64,000 bases of DNA from Nymphaea colorata (GCF_008831285.2 NC_045139.1:28685206-28749205), one strand, 5' to 3'; counted from the stretch's first letter, positions 1-12,590 are shown. The notes: generated by a model from the sequence alone, not told the origin. Translations and numbers: made by a program.

Positions 1-3000
1 TTTCTATTAAAGCACTTGGCTGGCTAGTTGTGGTGGGAAAGGAGTGGATGCTGCATGTTCTAATTAATAAATGAGAGAATGTATAAAAAGGGATGAGGTG
101 TAAATGATATGTGATCGCCTCATTATGATCGCAAAATTAGCGATGTACCCCGTACAACAAAAGGGGAAGCAGTCCTACGTGACCTGGGAACTGCTGAATG
201 ATCTTGATGAAGCAACGTGCCCACCATCAAGTTAAAACTGTGAATTTGATGCAGATTTAAAAAATGACTGATTGGTTGACACGACCAATGCATGGCTAAC
301 TAGATGCATCGGTATAATAGTAATTTTTAGGAGGTAGTGTGAGAGACAAAAGGAATGACAATGAAAAACAAGTAATACCTGAAAAGCGCGGTAGTATGAT
401 GAGAATCATTAACTAAATGTTTGAACATTTAAGGCGTGTTATTCAATTCAGTATGGAAATGTCATGTTGCCTTCATCATTTTGAGACCGGATGGGAAAGC
501 TGCTGAATTTTCAGTAATGAAAAATGCTACAATCTTTTCATAAAAAGGGTCATGAAGACCCTTCCCATCTTTTTGTAGAATTTCATCATGAAGCATGACA
601 TAAGGAGCATATCAAGAATTTTTTAGAAAAAAAAATATTTCCATAGAGTTAATTCGATGGGGTTGAAAAGATACGATGAACCCAATACAACTAGAGGGAA
701 AGCAGTGCTGTGAGACCTAGGAACTGCTCAAGTATCTTGATGTGGCAGCGGTCCCCTCCATCAGGCTTAAAAATGTGAATTGCTTTCTATTAAAACAATT
801 GGCTGGCTGGTTGTGGTGGGAAAGGAGCGGATGCTGCATGTGGGAGTACTTTCCTAACGAATAGAGATGAACAAACATAGACTTTGTTTGAGATTATTAT
901 TGACAATCGTGATCTTGCCTCTGTGTCTTGGCATGGGAGAGTGAGACATATAACTTAATGAATGCTCAAGGAATTAGATGTAAATGATAAGTGATCGTGT
1001 TATCATGAGCGCAATAGAACGATGTACCCCGTACAACTAAAGGTGAAGCAATCATGCGAGGCCTGGGTACTGCTCAAGTATGTTGATGATACAACATCCT
1101 CACCATCATTTGAAAAATGTCAAGTAGACACAATTGTAATAAATGGCTGACCACTTGACACAATCAATGCATTGCCAACTAGATGCACCGGGATAATGGC
1201 CAGTTTTAAGACGTTATGTGTGTGACAAAAGGTTTGACAACAAAAAACATGCAATGCTAGAAAAGTACGAAAACATAATGAAAATTGTTAACTACATGTT
1301 CAGCTACTTAACATGTATTTTTCACTATAGAAATATCATGCCTCCTTCATCATTTTGAGACCAAATGGTGGAGCTGCTCAATTTTCACTGATGAAAAATG
1401 CTACAAGCTTTTCAAGAAGAAGGTTGTGAAGATTCTTGCCATCATCTTTACGAATTTTATCTTGAAATATGATATAAGGTGTATATCAATAATTTTGGAA
1501 GGATGCGCTTTGGATATGATTGTTTCCTTTACGATGAAAGGTAAGGCAAGAAATTGGTGGGTGATGTTTTAATTAATAAATAAGAGAATGTATGAAAAGG
1601 GATGAGGTGTAAATGATATGTGATCGCCTCGTTATGAGCGCAAAAGAAGCGATGTACCCCGTACAACACGAGGGGAAGCAGCCTTGCATGGCTTGGGAAT
1701 TGCTCAAGGGTCTTGATGAAGCAACGTGAACACGATCAAGTTAAAAATGTAAATTAGATGCAAATGAAAAAAATGACTGACTGGTTGACACAACCAATGC
1801 ATGACCAACTTGATGCATCAGTATAATGGTCAGTTTTAAGAGGTTGTGTAAGGGACAAAAGGAATGAAAATGAAAAGGATGCAATACTTGAAAAGTGCGA
1901 GAGCATGATGAGAATTGTTAACTAAATGTTCGTCTTGCCTCATGGTCTTGGCACGGGGAGCGAGACATATAACTTAATGAACACTGAAAGAATGAGATGT
2001 AAATGATAAGTGATCGTCTTACCATGAGCGCAATATAAACGACGAACCCTGTACAACTAGAGGGGAAGCAGTCCTGCGAGAGTCAAGGTTGTTGATGAAG
2101 CAATGTGTCTTCACCATCATGTGAAAAATGTCAAGTAGATGCAATTGTAATAAATGGTGACCGGTTGACACAACCAATGCATGACCAAATAGATGCATCA
2201 ACATAATGGCTAGTTTTAGGACGTTATGTGTTTGACAAAAGGATTGACAACAAAAAACATGCAATACTAGAAAAGTGCAAAAACATGATGAAAATTGTTA
2301 ACTACATGTTTGACTACTTAACGTCTATGTTTCACTATAGAAATATCATGCCTTCTTCAGCATTTTGAGACCAGATGGTGGAGCTGCTCAATTTTCACTG
2401 ATGAAAAATGCTGCAAGTCTTTCATGAAAAAGGTTGTGGTGATCCTTGCCGTCATCTTGACGAATTTTATCTTGAAATATGATATAAGGTGCATATCAAG
2501 AATTTTGGAAATATTGCCCTTTGGATATGATTGTTCCTTTTGCGATGAAAGGTAAGACAAAAAATTGGATGAAATCTGTGGGCGATGTTCTAATTAATAA
2601 ATGAGGGGAGGTATGAAAAGGGATGAGGTAAATGATATGTGATCGCCTTATTATGAGCGCAAAAGAAGCCATGTACCCCGTACAATAAGAGGGGAAGCTG
2701 TCCTACATGACTTGGGAACTGCTCAAGGATCTTGATGAAACAACGTGCCCACGGTCAAATTTGAATTAGATGCAGATGAAAAAAGTGGCTGACTGGTTGA
2801 CACAACCAATGTATGGTCAACTAGATGCATCTTTATAATGGTCAATTTTAGGAGGTTGTGTGAGAGACAAATAGAATGACAATGAAAAGCAACTTGAAAA
2901 GTGCAATAGCATGATGAGAATCGTTAACTAAATGTTCCACTATTTAGGGTGTATTTTTCATTATAGAAATGTCATCTTGCCTTCAACATTTTGAGACTAG

Positions 3001-6000
3001 CTGGTGAAGCTGCTCAATTTTCAATGAAGAAATATGCTACAATCTTTTCATGAGAAGGGTCATGAAGACCCTTCCCGTCATCTTGTTGAATTTTATTGTG
3101 AAACATGATATAAGGTGCATATAAAAAAAAATACTTCTATATAGTTTATTCGAACTAAGGTTGAAAAGATACGATGAACCCCGCACAACAAGAGGGAGAA
3201 GTGGTGCCATGAGACCTAGGAATTGCTCAAGTATCTTGATGAGGCAACGGTCCCCTCATCATGCTAAAAAATGTCAATTAGTTGCAATTAAAACAAATGG
3301 CTGGCTTGTTGTCATGGGAAAGGAGCGGATGCTGCATGTGGGAGCACTTTCCTGACGAATAGAGATGAACAAACATAGACTTTGTTTGGGATTGTTATTG
3401 ACAATCGTGTGCATCTTGTCTCATTGTTTTGGCATGAGAGTGCGAGACGTATAACTTAATGAGCACTCAAGGAATGAGACATAAATGATAAGTGATCGTC
3501 TTATCATGAGCGCAATAGAAATGACGAACACCATACAACTAGATTGGAAGCTGTCCTCCGAGACCTGTGAACTGCTCAAGCATGTTGATGAAGCAACGTC
3601 CTCACCATCGTGTGAAAAATGTTAAGTAGACGCAATTGTAATAAATAGCTGACCGGTTGACACAATCAATGCATGGCCAACTAGATGCATCAGTATAATG
3701 GTCAGTTTTAAGATGTTATGTGTGTGACAAAATGATTGACAACAAAAAACATGCAATACTTGAAAAGTGCGAGAACATGATGAAATTGATAACTTGTGTT
3801 CGACTACTTAACGTATACTTTTCAATATAGAAATATCATGACTCCTTTAGCATTTTGAGACCAGATGGTGGAACTGCTCAATTTTCACTGATGAAAAATG
3901 TTTCAAGTTTTTCATGAAAAAGGTCGTGAAGATCATTGCCGTCATTCTGACGAATTTTATCTTGAAATATGATATAAGGTGTATATTAAGAATTTTTTTG
4001 GAAAAAAAAAATTTCCATATAGTTAGTTCGAACTGGGGTTGAAAAGATACGATGAACCCTATAGAACAAGGGGGGGAAGCAGTGCCATGAGAGCTAGGAA
4101 CTGCTCAAGTATCTTGATGAGGCAACGATCCCCCCCATCAAGTTCAAAAATGTCAATTACTTGTCAATTAAAATAAATGGTTTGTTGGTTGTCATGGGAA
4201 AGGAGTGGATGTTGCATGTGGGAGCACTTTTCTGACGAATAGAGATGAACAAATATAGACTTTCTTTGGGATTATTATTGACAATCGTATGCATCTTGCC
4301 TCATTGTCTTGGCATGGGAGAGCGAGACATGTAACTTAATGTGCGTTAAAGGAATGTGATGTAAATGATGAGTGATCGTCTTATGATGAGCGCAATGGAA
4401 ACGACGAACCCTATACAACTAGAGGGGAAGCTGCCCTGCAAGACCTGGGAACTGCTCCCGGATATTGATGAATGAACGTCTCCACCATCAATTTGAAAAT
4501 GTCAAGTAGATGCAATTGAAATAAATGATGACTGGTTGACAAAATCATTGCATGACCCATTGGATGAATCGATATAATGGTTAGTTTTAGGATGTTATGT
4601 GTGTGACAAAAGGATTGACAATGAAAAACATGCAATACTAGAAAAGTGCGGTAACATGATGAAAATTGCTAACCACATGTTCACCTACTTAACGTGTATT
4701 CTTTACTATAGAAGTATCATGCCTCCTTCTGCATTTTGAGACCAGATAGTAGAGCTACTCAAATTTGACGATTTTTAGCTTGAAATCTGATATAAAGTGC
4801 ATATCAAGAATTTTGGAAAGATTGCCCTTTCCTCAATTTTCACTGTTGAAAAATGCTATATGTTTTTCATGAAAAAGGTCTTGAAGATCCTTGCTGTCAT
4901 CTTGACGAACTTTATCTTGAAATATGATATAAGGTGCATATCAGGAATTTTAGAAATATTGCTCTTTGGATATGATTGTTTTCTTTACGATGAAAGGTAA
5001 GACAAAAAATTGGTTGAAATCAATGGGCGATGTTCTTATTAATAAATGAGAGGAGATATAAAAAGGGATGATATGTAAATGATATGTGATCGTTTCATTA
5101 TGAGTGCAAAAGATGCGATGTACCCTGTACAACAAGTAGGGAACCAGCCCTACGAGACCTGGGAACTGCTCTAGGATCTTGATGAAGCAACGTGCCCAAC
5201 ATCATGTTAAAAATGTCAATTAGATGCAAATGAAAAAAAGGGCTGACTGGTTGTCACAACCAATGCATGGCCAACTATTATGCATATGTATAGTGGTCAG
5301 TTTTGGGAGGCTGTGTGAGAGACAAAAGGTATGATAGTGAAAAGCATGCAATGTTTGAAAAGTGTGTGAACATTATGCGAATCATTAACTGAATGTTCGA
5401 CTACTTAAGGTGTATTTTTCGCTATGGAAATGTCATTCTGCCTTCAGCGTTTTGAGACCAGATGTGGGAGCGGCTCAGTTTTCATTGATAAAAAATGCTA
5501 CAATCTTTTCATGAAACGGGTCATGAAGTCCATTCCCGTCATCTTGTTGAATTTTATCGTGAAACGTGATATAAGGTGCATATCAAGATTTTTTTAGAAA
5601 AAAAAATATTTTCATATAATTAAAATGAACTAGGGTTGAAAAGATACTATGAATCTCGTACAACAAAAGAGGGGAAGCAGTGCCATGAGACCTACGAACT
5701 GCTCAAGTATCTTGATGAGGCAGCGGTCCCCCCCCCCCCCCCCCTCCACATCAAGCTTAAAAATGTCAATTGCTTGCAATTAAAACAAATGGCCGGCTGG
5801 TTGTGGTGGGAAAGGAGCGGATGCTGCATGTGGGAGCACTTTCCTAACAAATAGAGATGAACAAACATAGACTTTGTTTGGGATTATTATTGACAATCGT
5901 GTGCATCTTGCCTCATTGTCTTGGCATGGGAGAGCGAGACATATAACTTAATGAACGCTCAAGGAATGAGCTGTAAATGATAAGTGATCATCTTATCATG

Positions 6001-6323
6001 AGCGCAATAGAAACGACGAACCTCATAGAACTAGAGGGGAAGCAGTCCTGTGAAACCTGGGAGCTACTCAAGGATATTGATGAAGCAACGTTCCCAATGT
6101 GAAGTGGAAAATGTCAAGTAGATGTGTTTGAAATGAATGGCTGACTGGTTGGCACAATTAATGCATGACCAACTAGATGCATTAGTATAATGGTCAGGTT
6201 TAAGATGTTATGTGTGTAACAAAAATTGACGACGAAAAGCATGCAATGCTAGGTGCGAGAACATGATGAAAATTGTTAACTACGTGTTCGACTACTTAGC
6301 GTGTATTTTTCGCTATTGAAATA
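1..6323. repeat. Higher-order tandem satellite, left part
   Basis: This stretch is one family of tandem repeats. A core reading roughly GATGAACCCCGTACAAC, followed by a GGGGAAGCAG block and a CTTGATGAAGCAACG block, recurs near 142, 675, 1021, 1651, 2041, 2669, 3173, 3522, 4049, 4402, 5117, 5648 and 6014. Three monomer types can be told apart. X is led by a TTAATAAATGAG box and is about 530 bp. Y is led by GTTGAAAAGATACGATG and is about 350 bp. Z is led by TAACTTAATGAACGC and is about 630 bp. Their order is X-Y-Z, X-Z, X-Y-Z, Y-Z, X-Y-Z, giving a complete unit of about 1.5 kb with some monomers deleted. Open frames here are short, are not conserved between monomers, and look non-coding. The array runs off the left edge of the window. 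Confidence 0.85.
5728..5744. repeat. Homopolymer run of 17 C
   Basis: Seventeen consecutive C residues lie inside a Y monomer. The other Y monomers have only four to six C at this position, so this is a local slippage expansion. Confidence 0.9.
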
Positions 6324-6539
6324 TGTTAGCCACCACCTGCTAAGATCCACATGCTACAAGAAAACACTCACCCACACACACTGGCCTAACATCTTTACTG
6401 CGACCCTAACCTGAGGAAAATTCCTATTTTATAGTCACCCTAATGACCCCCACAATTTCCTTATTTATAGTGATCTTTTGGATCAGTCCAGTAGACCTGA
6501 TACAGACCCGATTCCTGATCCGAACCCTAGACTGTAACA
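6324..6539 (-). repeat. 3' LTR of the gypsy-type element (216 bp)
   Basis: On the - strand it starts TGTTACAGTC and ends GGCTAACA, giving canonical TG...CA ends. It contains a TATA-like CTATAAATAAGG on the - strand (about 6463-6474). The right-hand LTR matches it only from 6451 to 6539. Confidence 0.8.
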
Positions 6540-6605
6540 TTACTCCCTCCTTCGAAAAACAGCTTGTCCTCAAGGTGTGAGAGTTTGATATGGAACCATT
6601 GTCAG
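6540..6605 (-). pseudogene. C-terminal end of a Ty3/gypsy (chromovirus) polyprotein
   Basis: Immediately upstream of the 3' LTR, the - strand reads HLEDKLFFEGGSNVT. This matches the motif that closes the polyprotein of many plant chromoviruses (LEDKxxFEGGxNV), placed directly before the polypurine tract and LTR. A possible chromodomain remnant (WREGLPSPDN) lies just upstream in another frame, which implies a frameshift. It is the only pol-derived piece I could recognise. It fixes the family and the orientation of the element. Confidence 0.7.
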
Positions 6606-6867
6606 GTGAGGGTAGTCCTTCCCGCCAATGTTGTGTTGCATTATGTGCTGTCCATGTGGTCAGTGTGCCACAAGATGAAGATTGCAACTCCAATACCAAC
6701 TTAATTGATCTCAGCATACTAATTAAAGAACCCTTGCTTGCATTTGCCAAGCTGTCAATGACATCAACAAGAACTCACTTAAGAGCTGCATTTGATCTAC
6801 AGGGCTCCTTGTGATCTCCGCTAGTAACTATGCAGTTGGGGATAAGTAGCGATGAATCCTGGCTGCA

Positions 6868-8460
6868 CTACTTCCAGTGAATCAATACAACTCGCTGATT
6901 GTGAGCTAGTAGTCCTATTGCAAGAAGCTCATTGATACAGTCAAGAAACTTGTTTGCTAAAGAATCCAATATGATTCTCGTTTCTGACTCCCCAACTATA
7001 GGATAGCCATTTACCATTAATATGTGAACTTTTCTAAATGTAACAGTTAGTGCCTCCAGAGTTTCATGTGCAGCAATATCCTGATAGAGCACAGTGTTCT
7101 GCACCTGAGCTTCAATACTTGGCAGTATGACCTGTCGGTGAAGAGGAACATATAATTCAGCTGCAATTTTACAAACATCTTCAAACTCCAATAAATGGAA
7201 GGCCCTATATACTAGGAAGGTGGCTGCGCAATCTTCATCATCCTTCTTGTCATAATTTCTAGATGTTGCCATATTACCATACATGATGGAGGAGTTTAGA
7301 TCATCTAGAACTCGCAAAGGAAGTAACCTACTAAGAAAATCAATACCACTAATTTGAGAATGCAAGACTGTAAATGGTGTGAGTGGCGGAGTAGGAGTCG
7401 CTGATGGGTAGAATAGTCCCTCCTTGCCAACTTGTGCTGCATTTCCCATGTACATGCTGTAAATGCAACTGCCAAGATAATGTGTCTCATGACAATATGT
7501 GTGAAGAAGTATGTTGCTCTACAATTGCCCAAGCATTCATCTTCCTTGAAGGCCTGCAATTTAACCCACTGATCAGCACCACCATGCATCCCTGGATGTT
7601 CCTTTTTACACATAATCAAGTGAGTGTACTTAGTATGGCGAGCAGCCATTCCTTGGGTTTCGGCAAGTCAGCATAATGGGGTTGTCAATTGAGGATGAAA
7701 AAGCCAAAGTGTGTGATCCAAATAAGGTGTTGTTTCTGACCAACTGAATTGCTCAAGACCCTTAACGCCCTCCCTTTCTCCTTGCATCATGGATTGTATA
7801 GTTTCTTCATTGGGCATGTCTTCAAATTCATGCTCAGGGACACTACAGGCTTCCACAATAAGGTAGTCCCCCGTGTCTACCCTGTCCTGACCAGATGCAA
7901 TGATAACAAAATAATTACAGGGTATGCTTTTATCTTCCATCCCACAAGAATGGGAAACTACTCTTCCTCCACCAGCATGTTCCATAACATGCATTAAGGC
8001 CTGTGCCAGAGTTGGACAGGTAAGCATCGACAAGTGAAACTGCTCGGCTTCAACTAGTCTCACCTTTGAGTAAGAAAAAGATGATATGGACTGTATAAAT
8101 GATATTTTGGCTTCAGGTGAAGAGAGTGAACTATCACCCATGATAGAGTAGAACTCCATTTTCAATACATAAGTTTTTTTCTTAAGAGGCCCATGGTCAA
8201 AGCAATCCATGATTGAAACTTGCAAAATCGATGTATCATCGTACCACTTACCTGTCATGCGAACCTTCACATGAAAGGGTTGATGGAATGCATGGCTAAC
8301 GTCTTCCCTCTGGTCCAGTAACACTAACAATCCATTCCCACCTTGAGCTTCCTTGCAGTCGCTCTTACCCCCTCAACAACAACTTGTTCGTGGAAAACCA
8401 GCCCATGAAAATCAGTTTTTCGATAAGCGAGATTGAGGCTTAAAACTGAGCTAAAAGATG
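6868..8460 (-). pseudogene. Gene-like open frames inside the retroelement, family not recognised
   Basis: Two long open stretches lie on the - strand: 7668-8330 (220 codons) and 6868-7455 (195 codons). Coding-like sequence continues upstream of 8330 to about 8460 in a shifted frame. Neither stretch shows retroviral motifs such as the RT YxDD box, the integrase HHCC or DDE residues, or a protease triad. The 6868-7455 frame is hydrophobic and leucine-rich near its C-terminus (LLAIGLLAHNQRVVLIHW), and the 7668-8330 frame is mixed and globular-looking. I do not recognise either protein. Their position, where pol should be, suggests captured host DNA. Frame changes and the lack of one continuous reading frame suggest they are not functional. 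They could also be an unfamiliar accessory region of the element. Confidence 0.4.
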
Positions 8461-8819
8461 CATGAAGGGGAGACTCATTGGCTGATAAAAGTTAAATCTC
8501 TGAGGTTTTAGACTTTGTTTACTTTCAAAATATCTGCATCATTTGACCAGTAAATCCACAAGACTTTAGTACTTTATTTTGCTAAAAGTGCACGTGCTTA
8601 TCATAATGGATCTCCCACAATCTTTATAATCCTTCATTTTGTTTCTCTGAACAGCCTTACTATTCTGTGTTTGCTTTACTATATACCGTATGGCCTGAGT
8701 GCTGCTGGAAGGTTATTGGTTTCATGATGCTTATGCTTTCAATTGTTGTTATTTCTTCTTAATCTAGTATTTTTTTAGTGCATAAGTGACTTCTTATACT
8801 GTTATACATCCTTTATCAG

Positions 8820-8927
8820 GCATCTATCCAACCTGGTGGAACCATTTCTTTTGACAATCAGAATATAAAAGGGCTGAACAGATCCATTCTTGGTTCTGTT
8901 ACTTCCAGCAACCTTCTTAATCCTCAG
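8820..8927 (+). pseudogene. Exon-like segment of an unknown gene on the strand opposite the retroelement
   Basis: A 108-nt segment is bounded by a good acceptor (CTTTATCAG before it) and a good donor (CCTCAG then GTACAATCC). It is open for 36 codons in phase 0, starting ASIQPGGTISFDNQNIKG. A T-rich tract precedes the acceptor, as in plant introns. A second possible donor, TTTTAG then GTAAGTAAC, lies at about 9694. The sense strand is opposite to the surrounding element, which fits a captured, intron-bearing fragment of a host gene. I cannot name the protein, and no start or end of a complete gene is visible. Confidence 0.45.
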
Positions 8928-10080
8928 GTACAATCCTTGTTGACTTGAAACTTGAAACCTAGAGCACTGAGCTTGAAAAATTGCGACAAGAGTTCTGGCG
9001 AATTGTCAAATTTTTCAATGACTGTTTAACTTGTTTGAATATGTAATCTCATATAGATGCATGTATGAAGGACATTGATGATGTCAAGTATTAAAACCTC
9101 CTGAAGGTTTTCCCATTTTGTTGTTTCTTCCACTCACACGTGTAGGGAGTGCATCCTGGAACTGTATGGGCAAGCCATTCTTGTTATATGTTTCTAATAG
9201 TGTCCTAGACCTTCCTGTTTCAAGGAGAGAGACTTGAAGCTAATTACTCCATTTCTAGGTTGTTTTGATGGAATCCTATAGGTACTGTTGCCCAGATTGC
9301 TCATCTAATCCCACTTAAAAGATAAAGCTAGAAGTTCTAGTGCTAGACTATTTTGCTGATGCCACTATCAAGGTTGTTGTTTCTCTACATTGTGAGAAAA
9401 TAGATATTGATGATGGGAATTGCAATGTCACAAGAAAGTAACAGTTTTGAACTGCGGATTTGAAAAGTCTCATTTATGCTTGTCTATTTAAAATCTACAT
9501 GGTGAGACATGAGTAATGAGTTTCATTAGATATCATAAATGAATCAAATATCAATACATAATGCCAATGCTTCTCATTTTTAACCTTCCATAAGCATCAT
9601 ATTCAATTTGATGTCAAACCTCTTGTTGACACACATGTTCGATGCAAAGTCTGATTGTGTTACACAGAAAGAATACAAAACTGCTTGTTTTAGGTAAGTA
9701 ACATTTATTTTTTTGGTTCTGGAGTTTATAGATGCATTTGTTTGCTATATTTTGAGTTATGATATTTGTATGTCCACCTTATGCTCATTGCTCACACTTA
9801 CGTCATTATAATAGAAATAGAGCACCTTATCTGTTTATGACAGATCATGCTTTATGCTAATGACACAAGCAATTATTAACTGTGTGCCGTAGGACAGGTC
9901 GCGCTTCACATTCATGACGTGGGCCATTATATACGACATATGTTCACTTCTACTATACTGTGGTTTGCAAATATTATCTAAAGTGTTTGAGTCTCTATAA
10001 TATATACTATATTATATACATATATATATATAATATTATATATATTATATATATATAATATTATATATAATATATTATAG
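8928..10080. other. Intron-like and AT-rich filler inside the retroelement
   Basis: No gene recognised. The sequence looks like plant intron (T-rich, few open frames). It ends in a run of TA/AATAT repeats at about 10003-10080 that can fold into several hairpins. Beyond it the - strand frames of the gag-like region begin. Confidence 0.5.
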
Positions 10081-10912
10081 TTCGTTGGACCCTTTGGCCC
10101 GCCCCTGAAAAAAAATTATGGTCTCGCCCCTGCACCCATGCCAAAGAGTGTCAGCGTCATCAAGGTGCTTCCCTGACTTTTCCTCACACATTAAAGGAAT
10201 TATTTTCAAACTTGTAATGACAATCCCGTCAAGGTTGGGAGTGACAATTTCTGGCTCCAAGAACAGGACACTGGTATAATTAGCCTCATTATTCTAAGGT
10301 GAGTACTTCTCTGACTTTGGGTAATCTCCCTAGCCTTGCCCGGTTGAGAATTTTCTATAGCTTGGGCCTCAATAGCAGCATAAATTGGCAAATCTGATGG
10401 CTCCTTCTATTGTTCGCAGTAAACCAGATTCCAGTAGGACATCGGGACCAGCAACCTCTCCGCCTCTCCTTGTAATCGGCTTATGATTTCATCCCCAATG
10501 GTCTGATATCCCTCAAAACCCTTGCAATTGGATCTCGAAGGGCCCTTCGGATCTTTATGAGATTTTTCCTTGATTCTCATAGACTTGCCATTGGTAAGAG
10601 AATGCCCGACATCAAACTTGCCCCTTTTTTGAACCTGGTTGCAAATCACCAAGGGAAAAAGGTCACCAATTGTAATATCAAATAATGGTACCTGAGATCT
10701 TCGTTCCCCCAAGCGTCCCTGCATCTTGCTTTGAGTCGCCAGCCTCGTCTCCTCCTTGATCGCCTGACTGTTCATGCCATTCCCCCATAGTGGTTTCCAT
10801 GGCTGCTTTGCACTCCTTCCATTCCCATGTGAGGCCTCCAACAAAGTGACTTGGCACTTTGTCGATAACTTCACATAATCATAAGAAAAATTATGCGTAC
10901 CTTGCCTTTTGA

Positions 10913-11569
10913 CTATTGGCGATAGGGCAATGGTGCCTTTCTTGGGTGGTCGAACCAATGTTCCCCATTGCCTAAATGGTGCTTCCAAATTCCAACTATT
11001 TCTTTTTCCAACTTGAATCGGCATGAATGAACATCCAAAATTTCATTGACACCCTGTAAAAACTGGCCCGTGCCCTTTTCATCAACGTTAACAATTTTCT
11101 GGCCATTTTTTTCTTGTAGGTCCTCTTCACTTCCTACAATCTCTTGCTTCATGACCTCAACGAGAGGGAAATTATTGTTGCGACCATAAAAATCGAGTTG
11201 ATGATAAACCTTCTTAACCGTCTCTTCATCTTGACAGGCAGACACTATCTTTGCTATTTGTTCTCTATCCTTGTATGACAACTCTAGAATGTCCTCAGTT
11301 CTGATCACCCTACCATCTATGTTGTTAAGCAACTATTCCAGCAGGCCTTTGAAAGCCTTTTGCTGGGCCATTATCATTCCCAATCTCTTATCCATGGATT
11401 CTCTAGACTGCTTGATCTTCCCAGCTTTCCTTTCCATCACCTCCATGAACTTGTCCATCATTTGGTGCACTTCCTCCAATTGCTTGCAGAAGGATTCAAG
11501 AACTGCGAGATCCTCATCCTCATCAGCAGGCAACATGAAGAAGTGGTCTGGTTTGGTGAAGAAGACCAA
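10913..11569 (-). pseudogene. Gag-like reading frame of the gypsy-type element, with stops
   Basis: This frame reads from just inside the truncated 5' LTR. Its first part is acidic and helical (PADEDEDLAVLESFCKQLEE), then rich in M, K, Q and E, as in the coiled-coil N-terminus of plant gypsy Gag proteins. An in-frame TAG at 11333-11335 splits it. Downstream of that TAG the same frame stays open to 10913, and an overlapping shifted frame continues to about 10407. I see no zinc knuckle. The Gag assignment rests on position and composition rather than on a diagnostic motif. Confidence 0.5.
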
Positions 11570-11577
11570 ATGCGCAC

Positions 11578-11666
11578 CACAATTTCCTTATTTATAGTGA
11601 TCTTCTGGATCTGTCCAGTAGACCAGATACAGACCCGATTCTTGATCTGAACCCTAGATTGCAACA
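11578..11666 (-). repeat. Truncated 5' LTR (89 bp) of the gypsy-type element
   Basis: It matches 6451-6539 with 7 differences in 89 bp and no gaps. The remainder of the LTR (corresponding to 6324-6450) and the primer-binding site are absent. The gag-like frame begins directly at the break, so an internal deletion removed the LTR end and the leader. Confidence 0.8.
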
Positions 11667-12590
11667 AAATATCATGCCTCCAGCATTTTGAGACTAAATG
11701 GTGGAGCTGCTCAATTTTCACTGATGAAAAATGCTACAATCTTTTCATGAGAAAGGTTGTGAAGACCCTTGTCGTCATCTTGATGAATTTTATCTTGAAA
11801 TATGATATAAGGTGCATATCAAGAATTTAGGAAATGTTGCCCTTTGGATATGGTTGTTTCTTTTACGATGAAAGGTAAGACAAAAAATTGGTTGAAATTA
11901 GTGGGCGATGTTCTAATTAATAAATGAGATGATGTGTAAACAGGAATGAGGTGTAAATGATATGTGATCGTGTCATTATGAGCGGAAAAGATGCGATGTA
12001 CCCTATACAACAAGAGGAAAAGCAGTCCTGTAAGACTTGAGAACTGATCAACGATCTTCAAGCAACGTGCCCACCATCAAGTTAAAAATGTAAATTAGAT
12101 GCAGTTGAAAAAAATGGCTGACTGGTTGACACGACCAATGCATGGCCAACTAGATGCATCAGTATAGTAGTCAGTTTTAGGAGGTTGTGTGAGAGACAAA
12201 AGGAATGACAATGGGAAGCATGCAATACTTGAAAAGTGCGAGAACATGATGAGAACCGTTAACTAAATGTTAGACAACCTTAAGTGTATTTTTCATAGAA
12301 ATGTCATGCTTCGTTCAGCATTTTGAGAACAAATGGGGGAGCTTCTCGATTTTTACTGATGAAAAATGCTACAATCTTTTCGTGAAAAAGGTCATGAAGA
12401 CTCTTTCCGTCATCTTGTTGGATTTTATTGTGAAACATGATATGAGGTGCATATCAAGAATTTTTTAGAAAAAAAAAATTAATATAGTTAAATAGAACTA
12501 GGGTTGAAAAGATACGATGAACACCATACAACAATAGGGGTGTCATGAGACCTAAGAACTGCAAAAGTATCTTGATGAGGCAATGTAAGG
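11667..12590. repeat. Higher-order tandem satellite, right part
   Basis: This continues the monomer that the retroelement interrupted (end of a Z unit), then an X unit (core near 11995) and a Y unit (core near 12516). The Y unit is cut off inside its CTTGATGAGGCAA block. This is the right-hand edge of the array. Confidence 0.85.

Larger units (their letters stand above)
6324..11666 (-). mobile_element. Degenerate Ty3/gypsy-type LTR retrotransposon inserted in the satellite
   Basis: The element starts with TGTTAGCC and ends with GCAACA on the + strand. It is flanked by the 5-bp direct repeat AAATA at 6319-6323 and 11667-11671. Removing the element and one AAATA restores the satellite sequence GAAATATCATGCC, so the boundaries are firm. 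It lies on the - strand: a partial 5' LTR at 11578-11666, a gag-like reading frame at about 10913-11569, non-retroviral gene-like DNA at about 6868-10080, the last codons of a chromovirus-like pol at 6540-6605, and a full 3' LTR at 6324-6539. I see no protease, reverse transcriptase, RNase H or integrase, and the primer-binding site is missing. The shared 89 bp of the two LTRs differ at 7 positions, so the insertion is not recent. It cannot move on its own. Confidence 0.85.

Noticed and set aside
3161-3355. 64-codon + frame in the satellite (and similar frames in other monomers)
   Set aside because: Equivalent frames in sister monomers are broken or shifted, so there is no sign of coding conservation.
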